DNA of 47,688 bases, taken from Mariaggregatimicrobium sp964498785 (GTDB lineage: Bacteria; Zhuqueibacterota; Zhuqueibacteria; Thermofontimicrobiales; Thiofontviventaceae). The stretch covers positions 1 to 47,688 of the forward strand of contig CAZCJL010000051.1 of NCBI GenBank assembly GCA_964498785.1. Direction: 5' to 3'. The position numbers and the translations under genes were made by a program. The notes under the pieces are model-generated. The model did no database searches. It saw only the letters and a program-made list of their open reading frames with translations, and was not told where the DNA came from. Of the stretch, positions 36,936-45,723 are shown piece by piece (positions within the stretch are counted from its first letter, which is position 1; each line of letters begins with the position of its first letter).

Positions 36936-37001
36936 CGAGTAGTGAACGCCGTGGATAAACACGGGGAGTATGTTGAACTGAAAAAAAACGGAGTATTTAT
37001 C

Positions 37002-38897
37002 TTGAGATATCTTTACAAAATACTGTTAATATGTTTGTTATTGTCAACGAATGAGTTGGTGAGCAAAGAGACATCATTTGAATATCCTGAGAATTATCCG
37101 CGATTGGCAACATTGTGGAATCATGGGAATGTTAATGAAAAAGCGAGATTCGACTTGATTGTGGAGCCCATCGAACGGATCTGGCCGGTGCAGGATGTAA
37201 ATGAATTAACCATGGCACAGGTGCGGAAACTCAATCCGAATATCCTGATGCTGGGTTATTACCATTCCACAAACATTTTGATGGAAATGTATTTTGGGAA
37301 TGATTTCTTCGATCATCAAATCGTGGATTATTGTTGGGTACTTACACATGCCGGACTTCATGAGGGATATGGAGGTACTGAAATTACCGGAGACGGTATT
37401 TCTGAAACCGATTTAAAAATTCCGGTGTCTGAAAATGAGGTCTTCAGCCCGAATCAGTTTTTGTTGATCCAGAATTTCGACACAGGTTATGAAATGGTGC
37501 AGGTCGCTCCGGATTGGCAATCGGATCAGGAGCAGAATATTGTGCGAGTCCGGGAACGCGGAATTTATGATCAATGGGGGGAATTTCCGGCGATCGCGCA
37601 TCCTGCGGGAACCCGCATTGCGAGTATCGCCCTGCCGTTTAGTGGCACGTACGGAAAAGCCCGGGCAGAGCTTAATTGTACCCAATATTGCAGAAAGTCA
37701 GAACAAACCGGTGAAACGTGGGTCGAGTTTTTCTGCCGGGACGTGACCCGCAAAATGAAAAGCGACGCGCTGGATGATTTATTCGATGGTGTTTTTCTGG
37801 ATAACGCCGGTCGCCACGCGGTGTCATCGAATCGCTATGATATTGCAATTACAGAGGAGGCTGAGAGAGCCAATCGCTCCGATTATACGAACGAGGAATG
37901 GATCAAAGGGATTTTTCATTTATATGAACTGTTAAAAAGCATGATGCCTGAAAAGGCTATTTTAGCCAATAAAGGCTATGAAGGATATGGCAGAATCGAT
38001 GGCGCGATGATGGAGCATTATCATTTTGATTATGCAAACCGGACAATGGTGGAATGTCATTATGACAACTGGTACCGGTTCGAAAAAAATAATGATCGTC
38101 CACTGAATTCATCTGGCTTGTTCATTTTTAACGGTGGCGGCGAAAAACAGGATAAAGATTACCACGCGATGCGGTTCGCGTTAACCCGCTGTCTGATGCG
38201 GGATGGCTACTTCCTGTTTGATGATACAGTGCAGGGACATCATCAAAAAATGTGGTGGTTCGATGAATTCGATAATTGCGGTCAGGGCAAAGGGTACTTG
38301 GGACGACCGACGGGTGAAATGCAGCATCTCATCTCTGCGAAAGAAACGGATGCTGTAAACGCTTTCGATATGTCGATTCTTTCTAAATCTAAATCCGGCG
38401 ATGCGTTTGTTTATCAACCCGGAGATACACCCAAACAGTGGTCGATTCCAACCAATGTTGTTAAGGAACCGTGCCTCACCATTTATTTTGAATTCAAGGG
38501 AAATGCAAACGATATCTTTTCCGTTGAAATTCCGGGAGCGAAGTTATTCATCGATCAGTTAAAATGTGAACCTGAGTGGCAGAGTTTTCAATTCAGTTTC
38601 GATGCAGACCGGTTGACCAATCCGGACTGCATTTTCGACTTCTCGAAAGTGGATCATCAGTTGATGATTCGAAACCTGAAGCTCATTCCCGCGGACATGC
38701 GGCTCTACCGGCGAAATTTTGAAAACGGGATTGTTTTGCATAATGGAACTGATCAATCCCGGACTGTTTCTCTGGAAAAACGGTATCAGAAAATAAAGGG
38801 CAGACAGGATCCGCTGTACAATACCGGAGAAATCATCGAAAAGGCAGAGCTTCAGACAAAGGATGGCATCATTCTGCTGAATATAAATCAACAATAA
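37002..38897 (+). CDS. Putative glycoside hydrolase, GHL15-like, secreted
   Basis: A 631-residue exported protein. TTG at 37002 is chosen because GGAG lies 8 bases upstream and a signal peptide follows directly (RYLYKILLICLLLSTNELVS). An upstream in-frame ATG at 36909 sits in a hairpin repeat. The barrel region carries LNPNILMLGYYHSTN, the acid-containing strand end DLFDGVFLDNAG and AILANKGYEGYGRIDGAMMEHY, like hypothetical glycosyl hydrolase family 15 proteins. A C-terminal beta-sandwich follows. Substrate unknown. It sits between the pectate lyase and the methyltransferase genes. Confidence 0.65.
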   Translation: MRYLYKILLICLLLSTNELVSKETSFEYPENYPRLATLWNHGNVNEKARFDLIVEPIERIWPVQDVNELTMAQVRKLNPNILMLGYYHSTNILMEMYFGNDFFDHQIVDYCWVLTHAGLHEGYGGTEITGDGISETDLKIPVSENEVFSPNQFLLIQNFDTGYEMVQVAPDWQSDQEQNIVRVRERGIYDQWGEFPAIAHPAGTRIASIALPFSGTYGKARAELNCTQYCRKSEQTGETWVEFFCRDVTRKMKSDALDDLFDGVFLDNAGRHAVSSNRYDIAITEEAERANRSDYTNEEWIKGIFHLYELLKSMMPEKAILANKGYEGYGRIDGAMMEHYHFDYANRTMVECHYDNWYRFEKNNDRPLNSSGLFIFNGGGEKQDKDYHAMRFALTRCLMRDGYFLFDDTVQGHHQKMWWFDEFDNCGQGKGYLGRPTGEMQHLISAKETDAVNAFDMSILSKSKSGDAFVYQPGDTPKQWSIPTNVVKEPCLTIYFEFKGNANDIFSVEIPGAKLFIDQLKCEPEWQSFQFSFDADRLTNPDCIFDFSKVDHQLMIRNLKLIPADMRLYRRNFENGIVLHNGTDQSRTVSLEKRYQKIKGRQDPLYNTGEIIEKAELQTKDGIILLNINQQ

Positions 38898-38923
38898 TAT
38901 CAAATCGTAAAAAAGGAATTGCA

Positions 38924-40051
38924 GTGGTAGAAAAGAATTTTGATGTGTCGTTGAGCGATTCTCAGGGAACAACAGTCTCTCCGCTCGAACCGGAAAAATT
39001 TGATATTGAACGCTATGTGGATTATGAACAATCTCTCAGGGAAAACACAATGAATTTCTGGCAGGCTTCCGAAGGAATTGCTGTTTACCGGAGATTTCGG
39101 GTGCCCCAGGTTTTTTCCGAAGGGTGCCGGGATATGGAATATTCGCTCGCGTTGCAATTGGGTGGATTGAATGAGAGCATGAATTATAAAATGGATATCC
39201 CGAATTTTCTGGAACCATGGTACGGTATCGGAACTGCTGTCAGCGCGTTTGGCGTCGAGTACAAATGGGAGCCGGGAAATGCACCGGCTATTGCCGCGCC
39301 TTTTAAATCGTTTGACGATGCCTTAAATCAGAACATTGTGCCGATCGAGAAAACTGAAATCGGCAGACACACACTGGATATGATTGATTATTTTCTCACA
39401 AAAACGCAGGGTAAAATACCGATCTCACTGACCGATACGCAGTCAGCGCTGAACGCCGCGTCATTCTTAATCGAGACAAATAATTTTTACATGGGACTTT
39501 TCGACAATCCCGATGGTTTAAAAAAGCTGCTCAAGATAATCACGGATTTAACCATCGACTTTACAAAAAAACAGATGGAATTAATTGGTGATGCGCTGGT
39601 GTCTCCGGGGCATGGTTTTCCCAGCAGCCGTCATTTTACCGGACTGGGAATGAGCAGCGACGTGCTCATTATGGTATCGGACGATCAATATCAGGAATTT
39701 GAAATCCCCTGCTCTGAGAAGATGGCTGCGCCATTTGGCGGTCCTGTGTTTCATTCATGTGGAAACTGGTCGTCTAAAATTAGTAGCGTCAAATCAATCC
39801 GCGAACTGTTGATGGTGGATGGCGCGTTCTCGCAACAGACCGATCCTGATCCGAATCCAACGGAACCTTTTCATGACGGATTTGTCAACTCAGGAATTAC
39901 GGTGAATGCCAGGATTGTCGGTAATGCGGATGTTGTCATCGAGAAAGCGCGGCAGCTCTGGCAGCCAGGGATGAAGCTGATTGTTACGACATATTGTCAA
40001 ACAGCAGAAGAGCAGGCAAAAGTGTGCGATGCTGTAAAAGAACTTGCATAA
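38924..40051 (+). CDS. Uroporphyrinogen decarboxylase-family (MtaA-like) corrinoid methyltransferase
   Basis: A 375-residue URO-D-fold protein. In this family MtaA/CmuA-type members move a methyl group from a corrinoid protein to coenzyme M or tetrahydrofolate, using zinc. Zinc ligand candidates are visible: H277 and C279 in FHSCGNW and C358 in VTTYCQ, as in MtaA-type enzymes. The N-terminus has an extra ~40 residues. GTG at 38924 follows AAAGGA. Corrinoid partners lie 3.6 kb (MtaB) and 5 kb (MtaC) downstream. In a bacterium the acceptor is more likely tetrahydrofolate than coenzyme M. Confidence 0.78.
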   Translation: MVEKNFDVSLSDSQGTTVSPLEPEKFDIERYVDYEQSLRENTMNFWQASEGIAVYRRFRVPQVFSEGCRDMEYSLALQLGGLNESMNYKMDIPNFLEPWYGIGTAVSAFGVEYKWEPGNAPAIAAPFKSFDDALNQNIVPIEKTEIGRHTLDMIDYFLTKTQGKIPISLTDTQSALNAASFLIETNNFYMGLFDNPDGLKKLLKIITDLTIDFTKKQMELIGDALVSPGHGFPSSRHFTGLGMSSDVLIMVSDDQYQEFEIPCSEKMAAPFGGPVFHSCGNWSSKISSVKSIRELLMVDGAFSQQTDPDPNPTEPFHDGFVNSGITVNARIVGNADVVIEKARQLWQPGMKLIVTTYCQTAEEQAKVCDAVKELA

Positions 40052-40076
40052 GCGATAATATCGGAGAAAGAACAAA

Positions 40077-42176
40077 ATGGGTTTACACATACTGGATTTC
40101 GTTGCCATTCTGCTTTACTTTTTGATTATCATTTTAATCGGTTACATTGCCAATAAACGCATCCAAAACGAAGAAGATTACTTTCTCGGCGGACGCAAGT
40201 TCGGGAAGCTGGTGTCCATCTTTCTGGCATTTGGCGCGGGGACGAGTTCCGACACTGCAATCACTGCATCGCGGGAAACATATCGCGCCGGAATGTCCGG
40301 TATCTGGGTGCAATTGTTGTGGCTGTTCGTCACTCCGTTTTACTGGATTATTGCGCCGTGGTATCGACGACTGCGGGTAATCACCGGCGGCGATTATTTC
40401 GAGGAGCGATTCCGGAGCAGCCTGCTTACCAATCTTTACGTGTTTTTCGGATTGCTATGGTTCATGTTTTATATTGCCATCGGATTCACAGCCATTGGCA
40501 AGACAGTGGAAATTGTAACTGTCAAGCCGGAGTCTGAATACACCGATGTTCAAAAACAAAAAGTTCAGCTTTATCAGGAATATAAGGAATTGTCAGAGCA
40601 AAAATATTCCCTCGATCCGCAACAGACAGAACGGCTGGATGAACTCTCCCCAAAAGTCAAGCGCGGTGAAATCAAACCATTTTATTCCTATTTTACAATG
40701 TGGTATTCGGTGCCCATCATCGCGCTGATTGTGATGATTTATGGTGTGTTGGGCGGATTATTCGCCGCGGCATGGACCGATACACTACAGGGGATTTTAA
40801 TCATTGTGCTGTCGGTGCTGTTGTTGCCCACCGGATTGCATCAAATTGGTTGGTTTTCCGGAATGCATGAGAAAACACCGGATTTCATGTTCAATATCGT
40901 CGGCTCTGCGGCGACCAGTGAGTACACGTGGTATTACATCATTGCGCTCATTGTGATGAATCTGGTCGGCGTGGCAGCGCAGCCGCATATTTTTGCCACC
41001 GGTGGCGGCGGTGCAAAGGACGAGCTGTCTGCACGCATCGGACTGGTTTTCGGAAATTTCCTGAAACGGTTTGTGACCATCTTATGGGGATTGACCGGCG
41101 TACTGGCTTTTGCCCTTTTCGGCAAAGTGGTGGGTGATCCGGATATGATCTGGGGATATGCAACGAGTCAACTGTTGGGTCCCGGTTTTGTCGGATTGAT
41201 GATCGCCTGTCTGCTGGCAGCCGCCATGTCCAGCGCGGATGCATTCATGATTTCCGGCTCCGCACTGTTTACAAAGAATTTATATCAACCTAAATTTCTG
41301 AATAAACCGGAATCGCATTATGTTTTTGTGGGACGTGTGGTTTCCGTTGTGATGATCGCTGGTGCGATTGCGCTTAGTTTGTATTTTAAAAACGTACTTA
41401 GTTTGATCAAATATATCTGGCAGTTGCCTATTATTTTTGGCGCGGTGTTTTGGTTGAGTATTTTATGGCGCCGGCTAACGAAAGCCGCGGCGCTCACTGC
41501 GGCAATCTATTCCGGGATAATGATTATCGTCCTGCCGAATCTGTTACCCCAGTTCGATGCGATCTCCGAAAATGAACATTTACTGAAATACACCAATGAG
41601 CGAATCATCATTGTAAATGATGGCGCCACTGAACAGGATGTGCAATCAGGACTGGCGGATGAAATCGGTGACGTGATTCGGAAAGAACATACCGTTCTGC
41701 CTGTCCCGGTGCTTTTTGATGATATTATCCGGGACAAGACAGATCAGGGCATGCAGTTGAAGGGCTCCGGCAAAATATCGCCCAATTTGCTGATACTTCA
41801 TCTGTTCGGCGTCGATTTACGCGGGTTTTCCAAATCCGGATTGATGACTATTTCCTACATAATTGATATTCTGGCGCCATTTATTTTAATGTTCCTGGTA
41901 AGCTGGTTCACGACGCCTGTGAGCGCCAGCATTTTAAACAGTTTCTATGCCCGCTTTCACACGCCGGTTAATGCCGATTTGGAGCAGGATAAAAAGGAAA
42001 TTGAACGCTCTTTGCAGGACACGAGTCGATTTGATGATCGAAAATTATTTCCTAACAGCAATTGGGAATTGATGAAGCCAACGCCGGTGGTATTCTGGGG
42101 ATTCTGGGCATGCGCCGGAATTGCTGTTCTGGTTCTGGCATTTGCGTTTTTGATCTCGAATATTCGGGTACCATGA
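40077..42176 (+). CDS. Sodium:solute symporter (SSS family)
   Basis: A 699-residue membrane transporter. The family signature is seen in GGLFAAAWTDTLQGILIIVL and in the N-terminal EDYFLGGRKFGKLVSIFLAFGAGTSSDT. It has about 13-14 hydrophobic helices. Two long charged loops are unusual: one of ~55 residues after helix 4 (VKPESEYTDVQKQKVQLY...), and one of ~90 residues near the end (about 490-590). Likely cargo is a sugar, uronate or oligosaccharide from the surrounding hydrolases; methylated compounds are an alternative. It lies 25 bases after the MtaA-like gene. Confidence 0.85.
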   Translation: MGLHILDFVAILLYFLIIILIGYIANKRIQNEEDYFLGGRKFGKLVSIFLAFGAGTSSDTAITASRETYRAGMSGIWVQLLWLFVTPFYWIIAPWYRRLRVITGGDYFEERFRSSLLTNLYVFFGLLWFMFYIAIGFTAIGKTVEIVTVKPESEYTDVQKQKVQLYQEYKELSEQKYSLDPQQTERLDELSPKVKRGEIKPFYSYFTMWYSVPIIALIVMIYGVLGGLFAAAWTDTLQGILIIVLSVLLLPTGLHQIGWFSGMHEKTPDFMFNIVGSAATSEYTWYYIIALIVMNLVGVAAQPHIFATGGGGAKDELSARIGLVFGNFLKRFVTILWGLTGVLAFALFGKVVGDPDMIWGYATSQLLGPGFVGLMIACLLAAAMSSADAFMISGSALFTKNLYQPKFLNKPESHYVFVGRVVSVVMIAGAIALSLYFKNVLSLIKYIWQLPIIFGAVFWLSILWRRLTKAAALTAAIYSGIMIIVLPNLLPQFDAISENEHLLKYTNERIIIVNDGATEQDVQSGLADEIGDVIRKEHTVLPVPVLFDDIIRDKTDQGMQLKGSGKISPNLLILHLFGVDLRGFSKSGLMTISYIIDILAPFILMFLVSWFTTPVSASILNSFYARFHTPVNADLEQDKKEIERSLQDTSRFDDRKLFPNSNWELMKPTPVVFWGFWACAGIAVLVLAFAFLISNIRVP

Positions 42177-42205
42177 AATTAAATTAGAAGCTTGGATTTA
42201 AAACG

Positions 42206-43603
42206 ATGCGAATCAAAAAATTGTTATACAAGTTCCTTCTTTCACTGTGTTGCCTGCTGGTATTTTTTGCCGGTTGTGCACATAATGAAAGCAGCCGCGA
42301 TCGCCTGTTCGACGTTCTGAAGATTGATCCGGACAGTGACCGCATGCCGCTGGGCGGCATTTCCGAATGGATGACGTGGTACGTCGCGTACGACATCGAG
42401 CCGCCGGCAGATTCAAAAAAATTAATCGAACAGACCATTGATATTCATCGCGAGCGTGGTATTGATTTTATCATCTGGAATTGCGGCAGATCGACAGTGG
42501 CGTATCAGTCTGATCTGGCGAATACAACGCGCTATTGTGAGCTGGGAGCCATGATCGGCGATAAAGATTGGTCTTTTGTAGCGCGGGTATTGGATGCCTG
42601 CTGCCCTTTGAAAGTCGCAGTAAATTATTGTGAGGAAAAAGAGATTCCAGTTTTAGGGCGACTGGCAATGAATCGCCATTATGGGAAAAAGATCCACGCC
42701 GGATTCATCAGCCGGTTTGCAACAGAGCATCCCGAATATTGGGAAGTTGCCAAAACCGGTGTACCGATGAAGGATAAGCTATGTTATGCCATCGAGGAAG
42801 TCCGCCAGGAACGCCTGGATATTCTGCTGGAAATACAACGCGTGGGTGTAGATGCGCTGGTACTGGATTATTGCCGGCAAATGCCCATTCTGGCGTATCA
42901 CGATTCGCTGGTAATTCCGTACATAAACAAAACCGGTCTTGATCCGAGAAAAATTGAATCGACGAATAAAGAAGATTATCGCGACTGGTTTCAGTATCGC
43001 GCCGATGTGTTGACTTCTTTCATGAAGGAATTACGAAATCAGGTTCAGGAGCAGGAGGAAATGATCGGAAAACCATGCCCGATCATCGCGAGAATTCCGG
43101 ACAGCGCAGAGTGGCTGCTGTTAGCTTATGGCATCGATCTGGAGCGCTGGATGCGCGACGATTTGATCGATGGTACGATGTTGAGTCCGTTTCCGATAAC
43201 AGAAGAAGATCCGGAACTGCATACCGGGTATCATGTGCAATTGGCACATCGATTTGGTAAATTGTGTATGGGCGGCATTGGCAGTAAAAATCTGAAAGTA
43301 AGCGGTGAGTTTGAAAATACCGGTTATTACGATCCGCAGCCGGTTTATGAATTGGTGAACAGCCAGTATCAGGCCGGCGTCGATGCGATGACGATTTATC
43401 AAACGGACACGCTGCTTCGTTTGGCATATTTGAACGACTTGCTGGAGAATATCAGCGATCCGCAGCAGGTAAGTCATTTCGCCAAAACACTGCCCGAACC
43501 ATTGTTCCCGGATCATTACCCGATCGGACTGGATTGGCACACAAAACTGCCGAATTTTCAACACGGACTTTCGATTAAAGAATACAGGCATCGGGCACTT
43601 TAG
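42206..43603 (+). CDS. Lipoprotein with glycoside-hydrolase-like barrel, unknown family
   Basis: A 465-residue exported lipoprotein with a clear lipobox (LLVFFAGC, Cys ~24). The rest looks like a (beta/alpha)8 barrel similar to secreted GH10-like or GHL proteins: DFIIWNCGRST, YCRQMPILAYHD after VDALVLD, and a late GVDAMTIYQTDTLL. Several tryptophan/aromatic sites fit a sugar-binding cleft. The catalytic pair cannot be named. It lies between the symporter and MtaB. Confidence 0.62.
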   Translation: MRIKKLLYKFLLSLCCLLVFFAGCAHNESSRDRLFDVLKIDPDSDRMPLGGISEWMTWYVAYDIEPPADSKKLIEQTIDIHRERGIDFIIWNCGRSTVAYQSDLANTTRYCELGAMIGDKDWSFVARVLDACCPLKVAVNYCEEKEIPVLGRLAMNRHYGKKIHAGFISRFATEHPEYWEVAKTGVPMKDKLCYAIEEVRQERLDILLEIQRVGVDALVLDYCRQMPILAYHDSLVIPYINKTGLDPRKIESTNKEDYRDWFQYRADVLTSFMKELRNQVQEQEEMIGKPCPIIARIPDSAEWLLLAYGIDLERWMRDDLIDGTMLSPFPITEEDPELHTGYHVQLAHRFGKLCMGGIGSKNLKVSGEFENTGYYDPQPVYELVNSQYQAGVDAMTIYQTDTLLRLAYLNDLLENISDPQQVSHFAKTLPEPLFPDHYPIGLDWHTKLPNFQHGLSIKEYRHRAL

Positions 43604-43641
43604 GGAATTAATATCAGTCAATATAAATTAGAGGATGCATC

Positions 43642-45018
43642 ATGAAATTCAATCAATTGGAAATATCTGAAAAAGACGATCTCGTTTTCGGTTCCGCTGC
43701 CAAGCCCGTTAAAACCCGCCGGGGACTGGTTATCGGAGGAGGGACTGTTTTTGCCGAATTAAATTTTACGCTGCCACCGATGCATGTTGATGATTCAACC
43801 TTTCCGGAAGTACGAAATCAATACGAGCAGATTGTAACGGAGGCGATTGAACGGGCGATTCAACTCGAATCAAAGGGGATAATTCTGGAATTCGAAACTC
43901 TGCTGGAAATGACGCAAAATCCGCAATATGGAATCGAACTCGTTAAAATAATGAATGATATATGTGAAGATTATTATCAAACAAAAGGATTCAAAAGTGA
44001 AATACGGCTCACACCAAATGATTTAAGAGATTTTGAAAGACCTCCGCAGACGAGGGGGAGCAAGTACATGGAACCGATGCTGGAGCTATTCGAAAAAGGC
44101 GCGGAAAACGGTGGTGATTTGCTCTCTATTGAAAGCACTGGTGGTAAAGAGATTTTCGATGATGCCATTATGATGTGTGAAATTCAAAAGATTGTATTTT
44201 CCCTGATCGTGTTAGGTGTGCGCGATATGAAATTTATATGGAAAAACATTGTTGCGATTGCAAATAAAACCGGAGCAATCCCAGGAGGTGATACTGCCTG
44301 CGGTTTTGGCAATACTGCTATGGTGCTTGCGGAGAAAAAATACATACCTAAAATTGTCGCGGCATTCGTGAGAATATTGACCGTCGTTCGAACACTGGTG
44401 GCAATTGAGGAGGGCGCTACCGGACCGGATAAAGATTGCGGATATGAGGGTCCGTTTCTGAAAACGATTACTGGTATCCCGATTTCCATGGAAGGAAAAA
44501 CAGCCGCGTGCGCGCATCTGAGTCCACTTGGAAATGTTGCCATGGCATGTGCCGATCTGTGGAGCAATGAATCTGTTCAAAACATCAAGTTATTGGGAGG
44601 AGCTGCTCCGACCGTATATCTGGAACAACTGGAATACGATGTTCGGCTTTTAAACCAGGCAATTAAAACTGGCAAAAGTTGTGTCTTGCAATTGCAAAAG
44701 CTTCTCGTGGATTCAGATATATATTTTGATCCACAGGCATATATTCTGGCGCCGGAAGCGGTGATCGAGATTTCCAGGGAAATTGTAAAAGGAAATTCAT
44801 ATCTCGAAGCTGCTATTTTAGGATGTTTAAAAGGACTCGAACTCATTGAGCAAGCAATCAAGCAAGGACAGTTAAAAGTAGAGGAGAGAGAAAAAGTGTG
44901 GGTTGATAGAATCAGAGACGAATTGTCTTCTATTCCGGTGAATGAAGATGATTTTATCGATCGCATTATTCCGACACTGGATGCCACAAAATGGAATCCG
45001 GCTGAATATGGATTATAA
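43642..45018 (+). CDS. mtaB: Methanol:corrinoid methyltransferase MtaB
   Basis: A 458-residue protein of the MtaB family, which takes the methyl group of methanol (bound to zinc) and passes it to the corrinoid of MtaC. Zinc ligands line up in number with Methanosarcina MtaB (Glu164, Cys220, Cys269): here E164 (SIESTGG), C220 (GGDTACGFGNTAM) and C266 (PDKDCGYEGP). The ending EREKVWVDRIRDELSSIP is typical. The MtaC gene follows after 44 bases. Methanol is the family's established substrate; other methyl donors cannot be excluded. Confidence 0.92.
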   Translation: MKFNQLEISEKDDLVFGSAAKPVKTRRGLVIGGGTVFAELNFTLPPMHVDDSTFPEVRNQYEQIVTEAIERAIQLESKGIILEFETLLEMTQNPQYGIELVKIMNDICEDYYQTKGFKSEIRLTPNDLRDFERPPQTRGSKYMEPMLELFEKGAENGGDLLSIESTGGKEIFDDAIMMCEIQKIVFSLIVLGVRDMKFIWKNIVAIANKTGAIPGGDTACGFGNTAMVLAEKKYIPKIVAAFVRILTVVRTLVAIEEGATGPDKDCGYEGPFLKTITGIPISMEGKTAACAHLSPLGNVAMACADLWSNESVQNIKLLGGAAPTVYLEQLEYDVRLLNQAIKTGKSCVLQLQKLLVDSDIYFDPQAYILAPEAVIEISREIVKGNSYLEAAILGCLKGLELIEQAIKQGQLKVEEREKVWVDRIRDELSSIPVNEDDFIDRIIPTLDATKWNPAEYGL

Positions 45019-45062
45019 CTGTTCTTATTTTGTGAACGAACTGATTTTTAAGGAGACATCAA

Positions 45063-45704
45063 ATGGTTTCGATGGAAGAGTTAATAAACAATGTTGTTAA
45101 TGGTAAGGCGCCTGAAACAGAGAATATTACCCAAAGCGCTATTGACGATGGAGTTTCGCCGGAAAAGATATTGACGGAGGGTTTAATCACCGCAATGGAA
45201 ATTGTGGGAGACAAATTCAAAAAAAATGAATTCTATGTACCGGACATGTTAATTGCTGCCAGAGCTATGAAAGCCGGATTAAAAATATTACAGCCGCATC
45301 TCACGGCAACAGGGGTGAAGCCGATCGGTACTTTTGTAATCGGCACTGTAAAAGGAGATTTACACGACATTGGTAAAAATCTGGTTGCGATGATGATGGA
45401 AGGAGCCGGTTTTAAAGTCATCGATCTTGGGGTGGATGTTACTCCTGAGAAATTTGTTGCAGCGGTTGATGAGCATCAGCCGCAAATAATCGGCATGTCG
45501 GCGCTATTAACAACAACGATGGTGAATATGAAAAAAGTCATTGAAGCGCTTGAGTCCGACGGTAAACGCAACTCTGTAAAAATAATTGTCGGTGGTGCAC
45601 CCCTGTCGCGAAATTATGCCGAAGATATCGGTGCGGATGGATATGTGGACGATGCTGCCGGCGCTCCCGAATTATCTAAAAATTTAATTGACAATGAGAA
45701 TTAA
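45063..45704 (+). CDS. mtaC: Methanol corrinoid protein MtaC
   Basis: A 213-residue cobalamin-binding protein with an N-terminal helical cap (about 1-85) and a Rossmann-like B12 domain. It has the base-off signature GTVKGDLHDIGKN (D-x-H-x-x-G, about 98-110), then a GVDVTPEKFV strand and the SALLTTTM and GGAPLS loops. It carries the methyl group between MtaB and the URO-D-type methyltransferase. AAGGAG lies upstream of the ATG. Confidence 0.92.
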   Translation: MVSMEELINNVVNGKAPETENITQSAIDDGVSPEKILTEGLITAMEIVGDKFKKNEFYVPDMLIAARAMKAGLKILQPHLTATGVKPIGTFVIGTVKGDLHDIGKNLVAMMMEGAGFKVIDLGVDVTPEKFVAAVDEHQPQIIGMSALLTTTMVNMKKVIEALESDGKRNSVKIIVGGAPLSRNYAEDIGADGYVDDAAGAPELSKNLIDNEN

Positions 45705-45723
45705 AAACAGGGAGAATTCAGAT

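Noticed and set aside
36909..37001. Upstream extension of the GHL15-like protein from ATG 36909
   Set aside because: These codons come from a palindromic repeat and lack a ribosome site. The signal peptide and SD support TTG at 37002.
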